Shown piece after piece: positions 1 to 10,564 of a DNA stretch of 64,000 nt. The stretch comes from Chrysopilus asiliformis. Taxonomy: Eukaryota > Arthropoda > Insecta > Diptera > Rhagionidae. Both the position numbers and the translations under genes were made by a program. The notes under the pieces are model-generated. The model was given only the letters and a program-made list of their open reading frames with translations. It did no database searches and was not told the origin of the DNA. Position 1 is the stretch's first letter; every line of letters begins with the position of its first letter. The DNA lies in NCBI GenBank assembly GCA_964034945.1, contig OZ035962.1:52694231-52758230 (forward strand). The letters are read 5' to 3'.

Positions 1-367
1 CATGGGAAGCTCTAAAATCACTGTTTGAGGCAACTTAAAAGGATCAGCTATTCAAAATATGTACTGATTTCTTCGCATTCATTTGGATTTCAAGTGAAGA
101 TGTTTCTCTGAATATTGCAAGATTGAGAAGTCTTTGGACAGAACTTAACAACTTGTCAACAAGAAAGAGTCAATTTTACCCGAATTAATGTTATTATATA
201 AAATTGTGTATATTTTACCAGCTAGATTTGAGACTTTTAGATCTAGCTGGATGCTTCTTACTAAATATGAAAAAGAATCCAGATAGCGAGAAATTTGTTC
301 AGGAAGCAATGATGTCAAGAACTGAAAAACAGAAGCAAGAGAATCAATCTAAGTCAAACAGAATCTA
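1..367 (+). pseudogene. Copia-type gag fragment (5' part of a broken element)
   Basis: Broken reading frames give a gag-like helical protein (WEALKSLFE near base 3, later LWTELNNL and SWMLLTKYEKES) of the type found in Ty1/Copia elements. There are stops near bases 50 and 185 and a frame change near 190. The fragment is cut on the left by the window edge and on the right by Helitron-1. The same element resumes at 2460 with a zinc knuckle, protease and integrase, so the two pieces are one old insertion. It differs from the intact Copia at 10565, so it is another lineage. It lies on the strand opposite to slit. Confidence 0.6.
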
Positions 368-392
368 TCTTCTATATATATAAAAATGGAAG

Positions 393-442
393 TTTGTTGG
401 TTGGTTGGTTGGTTGGTTGGTTGGTTGGTTGGTTTGTTGGTT
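393..442. repeat. GGTT microsatellite at Helitron 5' end
   Basis: About eleven GGTT units, slightly degenerate at both ends, lie 25 bases inside the Helitron 5' terminus. Simple repeats at this position recur in Helitron-like elements of this window, for example GTCT at 63400. Confidence 0.85.
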
Positions 443-585
443 TGAGATTACAAAACTCAAGAACTACTGGACCGATTTTTACGCGGTTTTTTGCAAAATG
501 ATGTGTGTTTCCAGGAGCAGGTTTTTAGCTATGTAGATTTTGAAAATTCGAAATGGAAGGTCCTTTAAGGATAACGGAAGTATCC

Positions 586-1880
586 TTTTTCCCATTTTTC
601 TCCGGAAAAATTGCCATTATGGGGTTTTTGGGGTCGCTGATCACGAATCCGGTGTTGGAATTTCAAAATTCAAAACGGAAGGTCCTGTAAGGATAACGCA
701 AATATCCTTTTTCTCATCTTTCTCCGGAAAAATTGCCATTATGGGGTTTTTGGGGTCGCTGATCATGAATCCGGTATTAGATTTTCAAAATTCGAAACGG
801 AAGGTCCTGTAAGGATAATGAAAATATCCTTTTTCCCATTTTTCCCCGGAAAAATTGGCACTATGGGGTTTTTGGGGTCGCTGATCACGAATCCGGTGTT
901 GGAATTTCAAAATTCGAAACGGAAGGTCCTGTAAGGATAACGCAAATATCCTTATTCCCATTTTTTCCCGGGAAAATTGCCATTATGGGGTTTTTGGGGT
1001 CGCTGATCACGAATCCGGTTTTAGATTTTCAAAGTTCGAAACGGAAGGTCCTGTAAGGATAATACAAATATCCTTTTTCCGATTTTTCGCCGGAAAAATT
1101 GGTATTATGGGGTTTTTGGGGTCGCTGATCACGAACCCGGTATTAGATTTGCAAAATTTGAAACGGTAGTTCCTGAAAGGATAACGGAAATATCCGTTTT
1201 CCCCGGAAAAATTGGAATTATGTTTGGGATCACTGATCACGAATCCGGTGTTGGAATTTCAAAATTCGAAACGGAAGGTCCTGTAAGGATAACACAAATA
1301 TCCTTTTTCCCATTTTTTCCCGGAAAAATTGCCATTATGGGGTTTTTGGGGTCGCTGATCACAAATCCGGTATTAGATTTTCAAAATTCGAAACGGAAGG
1401 TCCTGTAAGGATAATGAAAATATCCTTTTTCCCATTTTTCCCCGGAAAAATTGGCACTATGGGGTTTTTGGGGTCGCTGATCACGAATCCGGTGTTGGAA
1501 TTTCAAAATTCGAAACGGAAGGTCCTGTAAGGATAACGCAAATATCCTTTTTCTCCGGAAAAATTGCCATTATGGGGTTTTTGGGGTCGCTGATCACGAA
1601 TCCGGTATTAGATTTTCAAAATTCGAAACGAAAGTTCCTGTAAGGATAACACAAATATCCTTTTTCCCGTTTTTTCCCGGAAAAATCGGCATAAGGGGGT
1701 TTTCGGGGTCGCTGATCACGAACCCGGTATTAGATTTGCAAAATTTTAAACGGAAGTTCCTGAAAGGATAACGCAAATATCCGTTTTCCCCGGAAAAATT
1801 GGAATTATGTTTGGGATCGCTGATCACGAATCCGGTGTTGGAATTTCATAATTCGAAATGGAAGGTCCTGTAAGGATAAC
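586..1880. repeat. Tandem array, about 11 units of about 120 bp
   Basis: The block GGGGTCGCTGATCACGAATC recurs near 630, 757, 876, 998, 1118, 1227, 1348, 1466, 1583, 1707 and 1815. Each unit also has a CCGGAAAAATT block and a GGAAGGTCCTGTAAGGATAA block. Unit length varies from about 108 to 127 bp. Related arrays lie in reverse orientation at 9750-10440 and 25690-26450, so the array belongs to the Helitron family. Short ORFs inside the array come from the repeat and are not genes. Confidence 0.85.
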
Positions 1881-1937
1881 CTCTTTTCCAAAAACTTTTT
1901 AAGTTATTTATATTTTTTTGGCATTCTAAAATTTATA

Positions 1938-2421
1938 CAGTAGAACACGCTTAAATGCACATCGAATTTCGCAGAATTTTATGTGCATTTATCCGTGTTT
2001 TGCATTTATACGTAGCACGGAAGCACGGATAAATGCACATTAATGTGCAATTATGCGAGTAAAAGATAAACATGCAACTTTAATATTCCTGTAATAAACA
2101 TTTAAATTCAACAAGGCTACACAAAAACAAAGAACCTAATTAAGAATTCATTTTATCAAATAAAAATAACAATAATCACTTTTTTTTGTGTAATTACATT
2201 TCATTTTTGCACATGTGCATTTAAGCGTGTAAAATTTCATATAATTTATACTTTTGCGGATGTGAAAATGGTTGCATTTAAGCAAGTATTGCAATTAAGC
2301 GTGTTTCATTTATCCGTGTATATTTATATGAAAAATGCTTGAAAATCCTCCATGCACAAATTTCGCGTGCAATTACACGAGTTTTGCAATTACGCGTGTT
2401 GCATTTAAGCGCGTTCTACTG
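1938..2421. mobile_element. pogo-like MITE with TA target duplication
   Basis: Termini CAGTAGAACACGCTTAAATG and, on the other strand, CAGTAGAACGCGCTTAAATG form TIRs flanked by TA at 1936-1937 and 2422-2423. CAGTA...CGCTTA...TGCA resembles TIRs of the pogo branch of Tc1/mariner. The interior is AT-rich with repeated GTGCATTTATCCGTG and GCATTTAAGCGTG motifs and no transposase. The Helitron copy at 20607 reads through the same site without it. Confidence 0.75.
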
Positions 2422-2459
2422 TACAAAAAACTTTTAGCTGGCAACGAAGGGTCTGCTAG

Positions 2460-3503
2460 TATTTTATAAAACAACAGAAATATGTAATTATTGTAAGAAA
2501 AAGGGGTACTGGGTAAAGGATTGTAAGTTTGCTGACGGACGACCATCAAAGAAAGAAATAGTTGATAATCAAAGTCACGCACTCGATACCAGTGAAGCTC
2601 TTATTTCTCTCTCGGAGGAAATATATGTTTCTGAATTTGATCAAGATAATTGGTGGATTGATAAGGGTGCTACGAAACATGAAACGAATTGTTCAAATTT
2701 GTTTATTGTATATGAAGAGTTTTTGAATCTATGTTGTATTAAGGCGGCAGGAAAAGAAACATTAAAAGCACTCGGAAAAGGCGAGATTCGAATTATGTCT
2801 ACTGTTAGTGAAAAATCTCAACTACTGACATTAAAAGATGTGTGGTACGTTCCAGAAATTTCTCGCCGTTTATTCTCTGTGTTAACAGCTCAGGATAGGA
2901 ACCCAGGAAGTGAATTTAAGTGTACAGCTACTAAAAGTTGGCTGACAATTGATGGAAAAACAGTAATATGTGGAACTCGTGAAGTTCATGGAACATTATT
3001 TAAAGCAGCGATTAAAGCAGTTATTCCAGAAAAGGATATGGGAGTAGATGTTGCTGATGAATCGGTACTACAATTATATCATGAAGAGTTTGGTCATCAA
3101 CATAAACGACATGTGAAAGAAATATTGTAGAGAGAATTTGACATAAAAGTTAAATTTAACACAGATATTTGTGAACCGTGTATTTATGGTAAGGCGCACA
3201 GGCTACCATTTGGAACCAGAAAACGAGCTACTAAACCTGGTGAGTTATTTTCAATAGATGTATGTGGACCTTTTCATGAATCTTTCCAGAAAAAGAGATA
3301 TTTAGTTGAATTTAAAGATTGTTATACAAAATTTCGATATGATTTCATCATTAAAGAAAAGTCCAACGTAAAAGATGTTCTAAAAACTGTCATTGCACAT
3401 GCAAAATTGCAAGGACATTCGATCAAGGAAATTTTGAGTGACAACGGTGGAGAGTTTGAAAATGAAGCAGTGAAAGCAATTCTTCATGAAAATGGAACCC
3501 GTT
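2460..3503 (+). pseudogene. Copia-type pol fragment (zinc knuckle, protease, integrase)
   Basis: This continues the gag fragment that ends at 367. A gag zinc knuckle reads CNYCKKKGYWVKDC, with Tyr where His is expected. The protease site reads WWIDKGATKH, where Ser of DSGA is replaced. Then come the integrase zinc-binding segment (LYHEEFGHQ), CEPCIYGKAHRLPF, and two catalytic Asp contexts, FSIDVCGPF and LSDNGGEFEN. An in-frame TAG lies at about 3128. The sequence stops abruptly at 3503, where Repeat A begins. The RT and RNase H parts are missing. It cannot be functional. Confidence 0.8.
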
Positions 3504-3573
3504 AGTTTTCGATATAATCGCGATAAATCGATTTTGTGTTATAAGACAAAAATGTAGGAAATTTTATTGTCTA
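3504..3573 (+). repeat. Repeat A copy 1, left part
   Basis: CGTTAGTTTTCGA followed by a GACAAAAATGTAGGAAATTTTAT block matches 63570-63690 and 9015-9040. The copy is interrupted at 3574 and continues at 8006. Confidence 0.55.
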
Positions 3574-4149
3574 CCTAGCAAGATTCGGAACTAGTTACGT
3601 AACTAATGGAGTAACGTCATAATTCACTGCCCAAGGAGCATTTTTCGGTTGGGAAGTAGTCCTATGGCACACGAACCGACTGAAAGTCATGACTCACGAC
3701 CGTCCTTATGACTGAAATTGTGGTACTGAAGAAGTGCTGGCGACCCAAATACGACTGAGTGGCGAATAGCCGCTACCGCCTGAAGACGTCGAATATCCCG
3801 CGGTAGAACTTTGATAAGTCTGCCGAAACCCTACGTAAGTCGGTTGCAAGGACCCTTTTCACGACCGGGAGAGAAAAAATTAGTAAAGATGCCACACAAC
3901 GACAAAAAATTCTCACCATAAAATGCTGACACAAATTAATTCACACTAATATTGGTTAAGCGAAAACATAAACATGAAGAGAAAACAACTTAGAAATTAA
4001 ATGACACGAGAAGACGATGATTTTTATAAACGATATGGAAAACACGCACTTTTAATATCGAATTTATGGAGCTTTTCTAGCTTAAATTGACAAACCCTTG
4101 CAAAATGTTGACGAATATCATGATGATGCTTTGTAAACCCAATAGGAAA

Positions 4150-4215
4150 AATTGAAGCGCTTCTTGGGGAAGCATGAACGAAGCGCTTCTTACTCGCTTC
4201 CAAAAGAAGCAGTTG
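4150..4215. repeat. Subterminal palindromes, left cluster
   Basis: Two GAAGCGCTTCTT sites separated by about 25 bp, then a related GCTTCCAAAAGAAGC site. Together with the right cluster they look like repeated binding sites for a transposase. Confidence 0.6.
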
Positions 4216-4996
4216 GGAAGCACATCATTTACCAATAGAATTTCTATAGAAACATAAAATGTGGTAATCGAGTAATGATTTGAATTTCAAACTGTCAATA
4301 ATATTCAATTGTTGCAAAAATTCGTAAAGGGCTGTAAGTGAATTATTTCGCAAACATTAAGTGGTAAGTAAACAAATGTTTTAAATTATATTACATTTAT
4401 TAATGTTGAGAGATGTACCAGGTTGGATTTTCATTTACCTGAGATGGCTACAAACAATTGTGGATTTTCTAAGAGACTGGTTGCAAAAGAAATGTCGATT
4501 CGTTTTACAAGCAATACAGAAATTCATCTGCGTTAGATAACTGAATGATTATTCTAAGGCAGAATTGGTGAGCATTTTTAAAATATGACTATTATTATTT
4601 CTCTATACTAATAGTAAATAACACTTAACAGATCTCATACATAAAAACAATAATTGGGAAACATCCCCTGGCAAAATGCATGAACTTATTTTTTTCATGT
4701 TGATCTACTTCTAGAAGTCAATTGGGACGGAGAGCAGAAAAAAATACTAATTGATTCGACAAGATTATTTTCTTCATTTGTTTACGGTTAGTAATAAATT
4801 TTACTGAATTATTAAGTAATAAATATTGTAAATACTGAATTTATTAAGTAGAAAAAAAGTTAATTTTTTAAGACTTCACATAACAATTTTTTTTTGTTTC
4901 CAACAGAAGCAACAAGAAATGAAAATTTTGGATTCGAGGACTTCAAAGACGCAATGGCTTCAGAACAGCCAAAAATAAATCATATAAGGTTACATA

Positions 4997-5917
4997 CAGG
5001 GTGCGCCATCTATTCCTCCGGTATGAGAATGTTGAATAAATTTTGAAAGAAACAATAGATTGCAAAAAATGGTGTTTTTTTATTTAGTTCAATCCTTTAC
5101 AATTTATGTGGACTACTTTTTGAAAACAACATCGATCAAATGACCACCTTTATTGGCCACCGCAAACTGTGCTCTTTTTCGGGCATTTTCCATCACTTCT
5201 TCGAGCATCTTCGTCGGTATGGCAGCTATTTCGGCACGAATATTGGTCTTGAGCTCGTCAATGGTCTTCGGGTTGCTGGCGTAAACTTTACTCTTCAAAT
5301 AACCCCACAAAAAGAAGTCTGGGGGGGTTAAATCAGGGGATCTTGGTGGCCAGTCAATATCGCCTCTTTTCGATATCACACGTCTAGGGAATTTTTGTTG
5401 CAAAAACCGTATTGTTTGGTCCGCTGTGTGGCATGGCGCCCCGTCTTGCTGAAACCAGAAGTCAGTCAGACCTTTTTCACGCATTTTCGGACACACAAAA
5501 TGTGCCAACATCCACCGATATCGATTACCATTAACTGTTTCACCTTCATTGAAGAAAAATGGCCCAATGATGGTTTTTGCGCACACGCCGGCCCAAACAG
5601 TCACTTTTCGATCATGCAATGGTATTTCATGAATCTCGTGAGGATTTTCTGTCGCCCAAATGCGGCAATTTTGTTTATTAACACCGCCAGAGAGAGTGAA
5701 ATGTGCCTCGTCGGTCATTAAAACTTGCATCCAAAAGTCCGGCATGGTTTCCAACATACATCGTCACTATTTCGGCGCGTTCTTTCGGTGTGAAGCGGTT
5801 CATGGTTAAAATTGTACTGGTTTGACGTTTCCAAAACGTGTCTAGGAAAGCAAATCGGTTGACAAATGGCGAAGTTATTGAATGTTTACATACCGGAGGA
5901 ATATATGGCGCACCCTG
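4997..5917 (-). mobile_element. mariner-type (DD41D) deletion derivative
   Basis: TIRs start CAGGGTGCGCCAT and continue ATTCCTCCGGTATG on both ends, with TA at 4995-4996 and 5918-5919. At 921 bp it is shorter than a complete element needs to be, because most of the transposase N-terminal half is deleted. It sits inside the 4138-6358 element. A second deletion derivative of a related mariner lies at 48948. Confidence 0.85.
5113..5803 (-). pseudogene. mariner DD41D transposase, internally deleted
   Basis: An N-terminal start, MNRFTPKERAEIVTMYVGN, is followed within a few codons, and after a frame change, by the catalytic half (MPDFWMQVLMTDEAHF). First Asp: MTDEAHF. Second Asp: WFQQDGAPCHT. Third Asp: LTPPDFFLWGY. 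I count 41 residues between the second and third Asp, as in the DD41D family of IS630/Tc1/mariner. The C-terminus ends GGHLIDVVFKK. The helix-turn-helix region and the DNA between it and the first Asp are missing, so it cannot transpose itself. Confidence 0.85.
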
Positions 5918-5936
5918 TATATGTTAAAACAGAGAG

Positions 5937-6062
5937 AGTAAAACTAGGTGACGTATTTTTCCTTTAAATATTTACAAAGACTGTAATTTTATGTGATTAA
6001 GTTACATAAAATTACAGTCTTTGTAAATATGCAAATGTAAAATACGTCACACAGTTTTACTT
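5937..6062. repeat. 126-bp palindrome
   Basis: The left arm AGTAAAACTAGGTGACGTAT pairs with the right arm ATACGTCACACAGTTTTACT, and an inner arm with ATTTACAAAGACTGTAATTT pairs across a short AT-rich loop near 6000. It resembles a tiny foldback element. No target duplication was identified. Confidence 0.7.
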
Positions 6063-6189
6063 AAAATGTTAAAAATATTTTTATAAAATAAAGAATTTGT
6101 TTAAATTGTAAAAATACCTTTTTATTAAAAACAAAAAATTTTGGCCGTAAATGTACAACCGGAGAGAATTCCAATGAGCTTCCGACATG

Positions 6190-6350
6190 CTGCTATTCGA
6201 GCGCTTCAGAAGCGCTTCAAAGGCAGCTTGAGGGAAGCGCTTCCCTGCAATGACATCCAATGTTAAAAAATACATGAATAGGGTATGGGAAAAGAAGCAC
6301 TTCGAGCTTCTGAGAAGCGCTTCATAAGGGCTTCTGAAGCGCTTCTTTTC
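6190..6350. repeat. Subterminal palindromes, right cluster
   Basis: GCGCTTC sites occur near 6198, 6210, 6234, 6314 and 6335, most as full GAAGCGCTTC palindromes. They lie just inside the right end of the 4138-6358 element and mirror the left cluster. Confidence 0.6.
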
Positions 6351-7540
6351 CTGCTGGGAAATTTCACGCGCCCTGCAGAAAATCCTTTTTACACAATTTT
6401 TGCACTAAATAATTTTTTTCCCACGACAATATTTGAGTATTTTTTTACTCGAATAGTCTAAAAATGTCACTAAATATCTTGAAAACACAATACTAGCCAC
6501 TTAAACGTTTTTTCAGCACACATTCCGATTAAAATTTCGATTTTTATATAATTTCGTTTCAATTTATATTTTGCCTCCATTATTAGTTGATTATGTCAAA
6601 TAACTGGGTTGCCGTTTCTATATTTTGCTCGATTTAAAATACTTTCATAATTGTTTTTAGTTGCCTTTATTAAAAATGTATCAAATTGATCAACTCATTT
6701 TATATTTCATATAATATGGACAAAATATTATGCAGCGCGTGATTCTAGTAGAAGTTCTAATGAAAACGATAATAAAAGTCGAAGTCCTAAATATTTTTTC
6801 TGAATTTTATTTAGAAAAGTTTATTAACGAGAAGACTGGTCAGAGGGAAAATGATAATTATCATTTTGACATTTCTCTTTTCCTCGATTTGGGAATTTGA
6901 GCCGTTTGTAGGGCCCATACAGCATTTAATTAAATTTTATTCATATAAATGTCAAAGTTGGAAAGAGAGAAAATGTTTTCAGTGAGCGGTACGACTTTTC
7001 AGGTCCCCAGACTGGTTTTTAGGACCACCTCACGACCATAATAATTTACCGGGTCGGTATCAAGTTCCATCAGCGGTTGTAACGTGGTTTTAAAGACCTT
7101 TGTTACGACCGTCGTAAGGTTGACCCATAATTACGTACGGAGGTTGGATTGACGACCTCCTGGTAGTCCGATGGTTGCGTAATAAGTCGTTAGGCCTACG
7201 AAATAATGCAAATTACGACTACGCAACAACCAGTTTTTTTGTAGTTCACCATACAGTTTTAAGACCGGAGAAAGTCGTTGCAACTGAAAAGTAATACTGA
7301 CGACGTCTTCAAGCGGTCGTGAAAATTTTCTTAGGACTTTGTGCTCCTTGGGGGTTACCCTATGCGTGAATCTTCTTAGAGCGTTGGGAAAAAACTCACG
7401 TGCAATTGACAATCTGTGTGAATGTCTATCGCACTTACTCCAACACCAAACATATATAAGTATGTCTTGCTCTAGCAATATAGAAACGAGACAGCCTTAT
7501 GCTTATTAGGTGTGAGATGAAATGAGACGAAATATGTGAA

Positions 7541-7613
7541 TATTTTGTTACCCGTAACGCTAAAAGTAACATGTGTAGCATGTGTTACTTTTAGCGTTAC
7601 TGGTAACAAAATA
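7541..7613. repeat. Perfect-arm hairpin
   Basis: TATTTTGTTACCCGTAACGC continues into CTAAAAGTAACATG and is mirrored by CATGTGTTACTTTTAGCGTT then ACTGGTAACAAAATA, with a 5-base loop. It lies 400 bp from the right end of the 3574-8005 element and repeats the GTTAC word found at the ends. Confidence 0.75.
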
Positions 7614-8005
7614 CTCCGATAATTTTATTTTTATTATAATGTTTTCCGAATCCTCATTTCTTGTGTTTTCCGGATCCTCATTTGGCGAAGCAGGAGCGTT
7701 TGCTATTACCAATGAAATTTCTGCGGAAGCAACATCGAGTGGAAATTCCACAATTTGAAGATCCGAGTTCAAATTAAGGAATTCCCGAATCATTCGATGT
7801 TGCTTTCGCAGATATGTCACTGGGAATAACAAAAGTTGATGCAACAACAGAATGGTTGGATGGAATGACATTAGTTTGTCTCTCTTCGTCCAATGGCGAT
7901 GTGAAAGTAAATACGAATACTTCACCACTACACGCACATTTACATCCTTCTACAGATGCGAAGTGTTACATTTGTAGTTGAATACGTTACTAAAATCTTG
8001 CTGGG

Positions 8006-8245
8006 TAGCTTTTGTCATACTTAATACTACTGGAAAACGATTTTTAAAGAGCCGTCATTTTGGGCATGTTTGGTTAACGGATTGTCACCAAAAGTTATTC
8101 CAGGACCAAATATGCCTGTAAAATTTCAGGTCTTTAGCTCAAGTAATTTTTAATAAATCTTGTATACAGTAATCGACTGGGGAGTGCTCATGAAATGTGT
8201 TTTAAACAAAATTAAGAGGTCGCAATTTTTTATCATCACGATACT
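8006..8245 (+). repeat. Repeat A copy 1, right part
   Basis: It contains GGTTAACGGATTGTCACCAAA and AAATTAAGAGGTCGCAATTT, matching 63765-63790 and 63915-63935. It completes the copy that was split by the 3574-8005 element. It borders the CR1 LINE at about 8245. Confidence 0.6.
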
Positions 8246-8667
8246 TTATTATACTCCGTGCATTGCATTTCGTCTCCAAGATTCTTACCCTTTGATTACT
8301 TTGATCTCCAAGATTCTTACCCTTTGATTACCGCAAAATATTTACACTATCGGTCAAAAATGAAGGACCCCCTGTTTCACACATATAACACTTTCCAATA
8401 TAAAGAACTGTCCAGTAATAATCCATCTATCATAACAAACATATTTGGTCACTTTTTTAGCAATAGTTTTAATTCAAGTTACTGTAAAATTGACTATGAT
8501 TATTTTAACGTCTCGACTACTAAATTATTAAGTATACCTATAAATTATATACAATTTAACCTTTTTGACTTTACTGACCGATTGTCGAAACTGGACAAAG
8601 ACTTTTCAAAAGTTTCTGACAATTTACCCGCGGGCATGCTTTAAATGTGTGCTTCGTCCCTAAGCGT
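8246..8667 (+). pseudogene. CR1/Jockey-group LINE ORF2 fragment (linker before RT)
   Basis: The translation includes NNPSIITNIFGHFFSNSF and LDKDFSKVSDNLPAGML, which aligns with the same region of the minus-strand LINE at 42250-42450 (EISQMFSDFFSND, DEDFSEVPDGLPSGIL). A 31-bp direct duplication (CTCCAAGATTCTTACCCTTT and on) is present near 8273 and 8310. One stop (TAA) sits at 8641, then the frame continues to the hAT insertion. The endonuclease is missing on the left. The same LINE resumes at 9498, 10544, 15044 and 16011. Confidence 0.75.
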
Positions 8668-8675
8668 CCCGTGTC

Positions 8676-9489
8676 TAGGGATGCAACATCCTTCATAAAA
8701 CCTCGATATATCGAAAATCGATGTTTTTTTAAGGCCAAATCGATGTCAAAAAACATCGTCCTGAAAGCATCGATACCTCGATGTTTTTTCGATGGTTTGA
8801 AAAAGTTAAATTTAATAAATAATTTAGCCACCTGGCTAAATTCTCTACTGATGCTCTACTGTGGGTGGAGTGTACCTAGGTAGAATTAACACGGTTTTAA
8901 TTCTTCTTATACGTTGAACCACCAAAAACCCGTTAGATATTCGCAAAAAACTATTTTTTTTGAAATACCGGCATATTTTCATAACGGCTTGAGATACGGA
9001 GTTCTAGTAAAAGACATAAATGTAGCAAATTTTATTGCCTCTAGGTTTTGTAATACATAAGACTACTGGAAAATGGTTAATTTCGGAATAAATCGCAAAA
9101 AACGAAATCATGGTTTTTAAAAAACCGCCGTTTTGGTTACTTCCGGTTAACGGATTTCCACATCAGGACCAAACTTCTCTGTAAAATTTCATATCTAGCT
9201 CTGGTATTTTTTGTGAAATCTTGTAGAAAGATGAAACCGAAAATTGATACCAAAGAAAATTGAAACAAATCTTTAAGTAGAGTGGCTATATTAAATCTAT
9301 CTAAAAACTAGTCCCTTTAGTCCTAAAATTATTTTCTCTACTAATTTTATGAAGAGTACTGTTCTAACATCGTGGATAACAACATCGATACCTCGATATA
9401 TCGGTCTGTTCAACATTGAGGTTAAAACTCCATATTTTTCAACGATACCTCAATGTTTTGCAAACATCGAGGTATCGTTGGCATTCCTA
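8676..9489. mobile_element. hAT-like MITE with 8-bp target duplication
   Basis: The 8-bp duplication CCCGTGTC is at 8668-8675 and 9490-9497. Termini TAGGGATGCAACATCC and, on the other strand, TAGGAATGCCAACGATACC form an imperfect TIR. Length of the duplication and the TAGGG/TAGGA start fit hAT. The subterminal regions contain repeated ATCGAGGTATCG-like words. A Repeat A copy fills the middle. No transposase is present. It splits the reading frame of the LINE. Confidence 0.8.
8925..9240 (+). repeat. Repeat A copy 2 inside the hAT-like MITE
   Basis: CCCGTTAGATATTCGCAAAAA, GTAAAAGACATAAATGTAGC and GGTTAACGGATTTCCAC occur in the same order as in 63570-63790. The copy is nested in the hAT element. 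Confidence 0.6.
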
Positions 9490-9497
9490 CCCGTGTC

Positions 9498-9607
9498 ATT
9501 ATTTATTTAATTTATCACTAACGTCTGGGATTTTTCCGAATATGTGGAAATCGTGCTTTGTGTTACCTGTTCATAAAAAAGGAAGTAGAGTATATTGATA
9601 ATTATAG
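9498..9607 (+). pseudogene. LINE ORF2 fragment, start of RT domain
   Basis: YLFNLSLTSGIFPNMWKSC then FVLPVHKKGSR and DNYR are the first conserved RT segments of CR1/Jockey-group LINEs. The frame is cut after DNYR by the Helitron-like insertion at 9608. About 17 codons before the next fragment are absent. Confidence 0.8.
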
Positions 9608-10543
9608 GCTTGCATACCCGTCGTTGCCGGGTTAAGTTTTTTGTATAAGTTTTAGAATACGAAGAAAACCGGAAACAACTTACAAACTTTTGAGAAAAAT
9701 CTTATCCTTGCAGGGCTCTCCGTTGCGAATTAGTCTAACACCAGATTCGTGATCAGCGACCCCGAAAACCCCTAATGCCATTTTTCCGGCAAAAACGGGA
9801 AAGGATATTCAAAAACGGGAAAGGATATTATCCTTGCAGGGCTCTTCGTTGCGAATTAGTCTAACACCAGATTCGTGATCAGCGACCCCGAAAACCCCTA
9901 ATGCCATTTTTCCGGCAAAAACGGGAAAGGATATTCGCATTATAAAAATGGGAAAAGATATTCGCAGGACCTTTCGTTTTTTGAAATTGTAACACCGGAT
10001 TCGTGATCAGCGACCCCTAAAACCCCATAATGCCAATTTTTCCGGGGAAATTTTGGAAAAAGGATATTTGCGTTATTCTGACAGGACCTTCCGGTTAGAA
10101 TTTTTAAATTCCAACACCGGATTTGTGATCAGCGACCCCGGAAACCCGCTATCGCCGATTTTTCCCGGGAAAAACGGGGAAAAGGATATTTTCGTTATCT
10201 TACAGGACCTTCTGTTTCGAATTTTGAAAATATATTGCCGAATTCGTGATCAGCGACCCGAAAAACCCTATACTGCCAATTTTTCCGGAAAAAGGATATT
10301 TTCATTATCCTTACAGGACCTTCCGTTTTGAATTTTGAAAATCTAACATCGAATTCGTGATCAGCGACCCCAAAAACCCCTAATGCATTTTTTCCGGGGG
10401 AAAAATGGGAAAAAGGATATTTGCGTTATCCTTACAGGACCTTCCCCGCCTTAGTGAGCGCCTACGTGATGGTTGGGACATACTGTGAAAGTTTCAAGTT
10501 TCTAGCTTCAGGGGTTTGGGCTGGGCGTTGATGACTAGTAAGT
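9608..10543 (-). mobile_element. Helitron-2, non-autonomous
   Basis: It starts with the reversed Helitron 3' end (CTTGCATACCCGTCGTTGCC, also at 62950) and holds a reversed copy of the tandem units. The far end near 10534 reads GGGCGTTGATGA. The LINE continues directly at 10544, so this is an insertion, but about 50 bp of LINE are missing. The 5' TC end is not certain. Confidence 0.55.
9750..10440. repeat. Tandem array in Helitron-2, about 6 units
   Basis: GTGATCAGCGACCCC recurs near 9750, 9867, 10002, 10125, 10247 and 10357, followed by CCCATAATGCCAATTTTTCC-like blocks. This is the reverse complement of the units in Helitron-1. Confidence 0.8.
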
Positions 10544-10564
10544 AATTCACTATCTTTTAGATGT

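Larger units (their letters stand above)
368..2459 (+). mobile_element. Helitron-1, non-autonomous, inserted in a Copia relic
   Basis: The element begins TCTTCTATATATATAAAA after an A and ends GGGTCTGCTAG before a T. TC at the 5' end, CTRR at the 3' end and an A/T target are the rules for canonical Helitrons. The flanking Copia gag-pol continues across it. There is no replicase-helicase gene. It holds a GGTT microsatellite near the 5' end, about eleven tandem 120-bp units and a pogo-like MITE near the 3' end. The same 3' end occurs in reverse at 20607, without the MITE. Confidence 0.75.
4138..6358. mobile_element. Nested TIR element with subterminal GAAGCGCTTC palindromes
   Basis: The left end reads CCCAATAGGAAAAATTGAAG and the right end, on the opposite strand, CCCAGCAGGAAAAGAAGCGC. 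The flanks are AAA on both sides, so a 3-bp target duplication is possible but weak in AT-rich DNA. The palindrome GAAGCGCTTC clusters just inside each end. No transposase remains. A mariner derivative (4997-5917) and a 126-bp hairpin (5937-6062) lie inside. The sequence between 4230 and 4990 holds nothing I can name. Confidence 0.5.
3574..8005. mobile_element. 4.4-kb TIR DNA element, superfamily unknown
   Basis: The left end CCTAGCAAGATTCGG and the right end, read on the other strand, CCCAGCAAGATTTTAG form a short TIR. TA lies at 3572-3573 and 8006-8007, and Repeat A continues on both sides, which gives the pre-insertion site. GTTAC/GTAAC words are dense near both ends. No transposase is recognisable. 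The interior holds two stretches rich in ACGACC/GACTG words (3640-3880 and 6960-7460), a nested TIR element at 4138-6358 and a hairpin at 7541. A long ORF at 7560-7937 on the minus strand has no recognisable domain. Confidence 0.5.

Noticed and set aside
540..1880. Regularly spaced repeats that might suggest a CRISPR array
   Set aside because: Units are about 120 bp with no short-repeat and unique-spacer pattern, and the host is an insect. They are Helitron tandem units.
7560..7937. 125-aa minus-strand ORF
   Set aside because: No domain or start context recognised; it begins in a hairpin and lies in the subterminal region of a TIR element.
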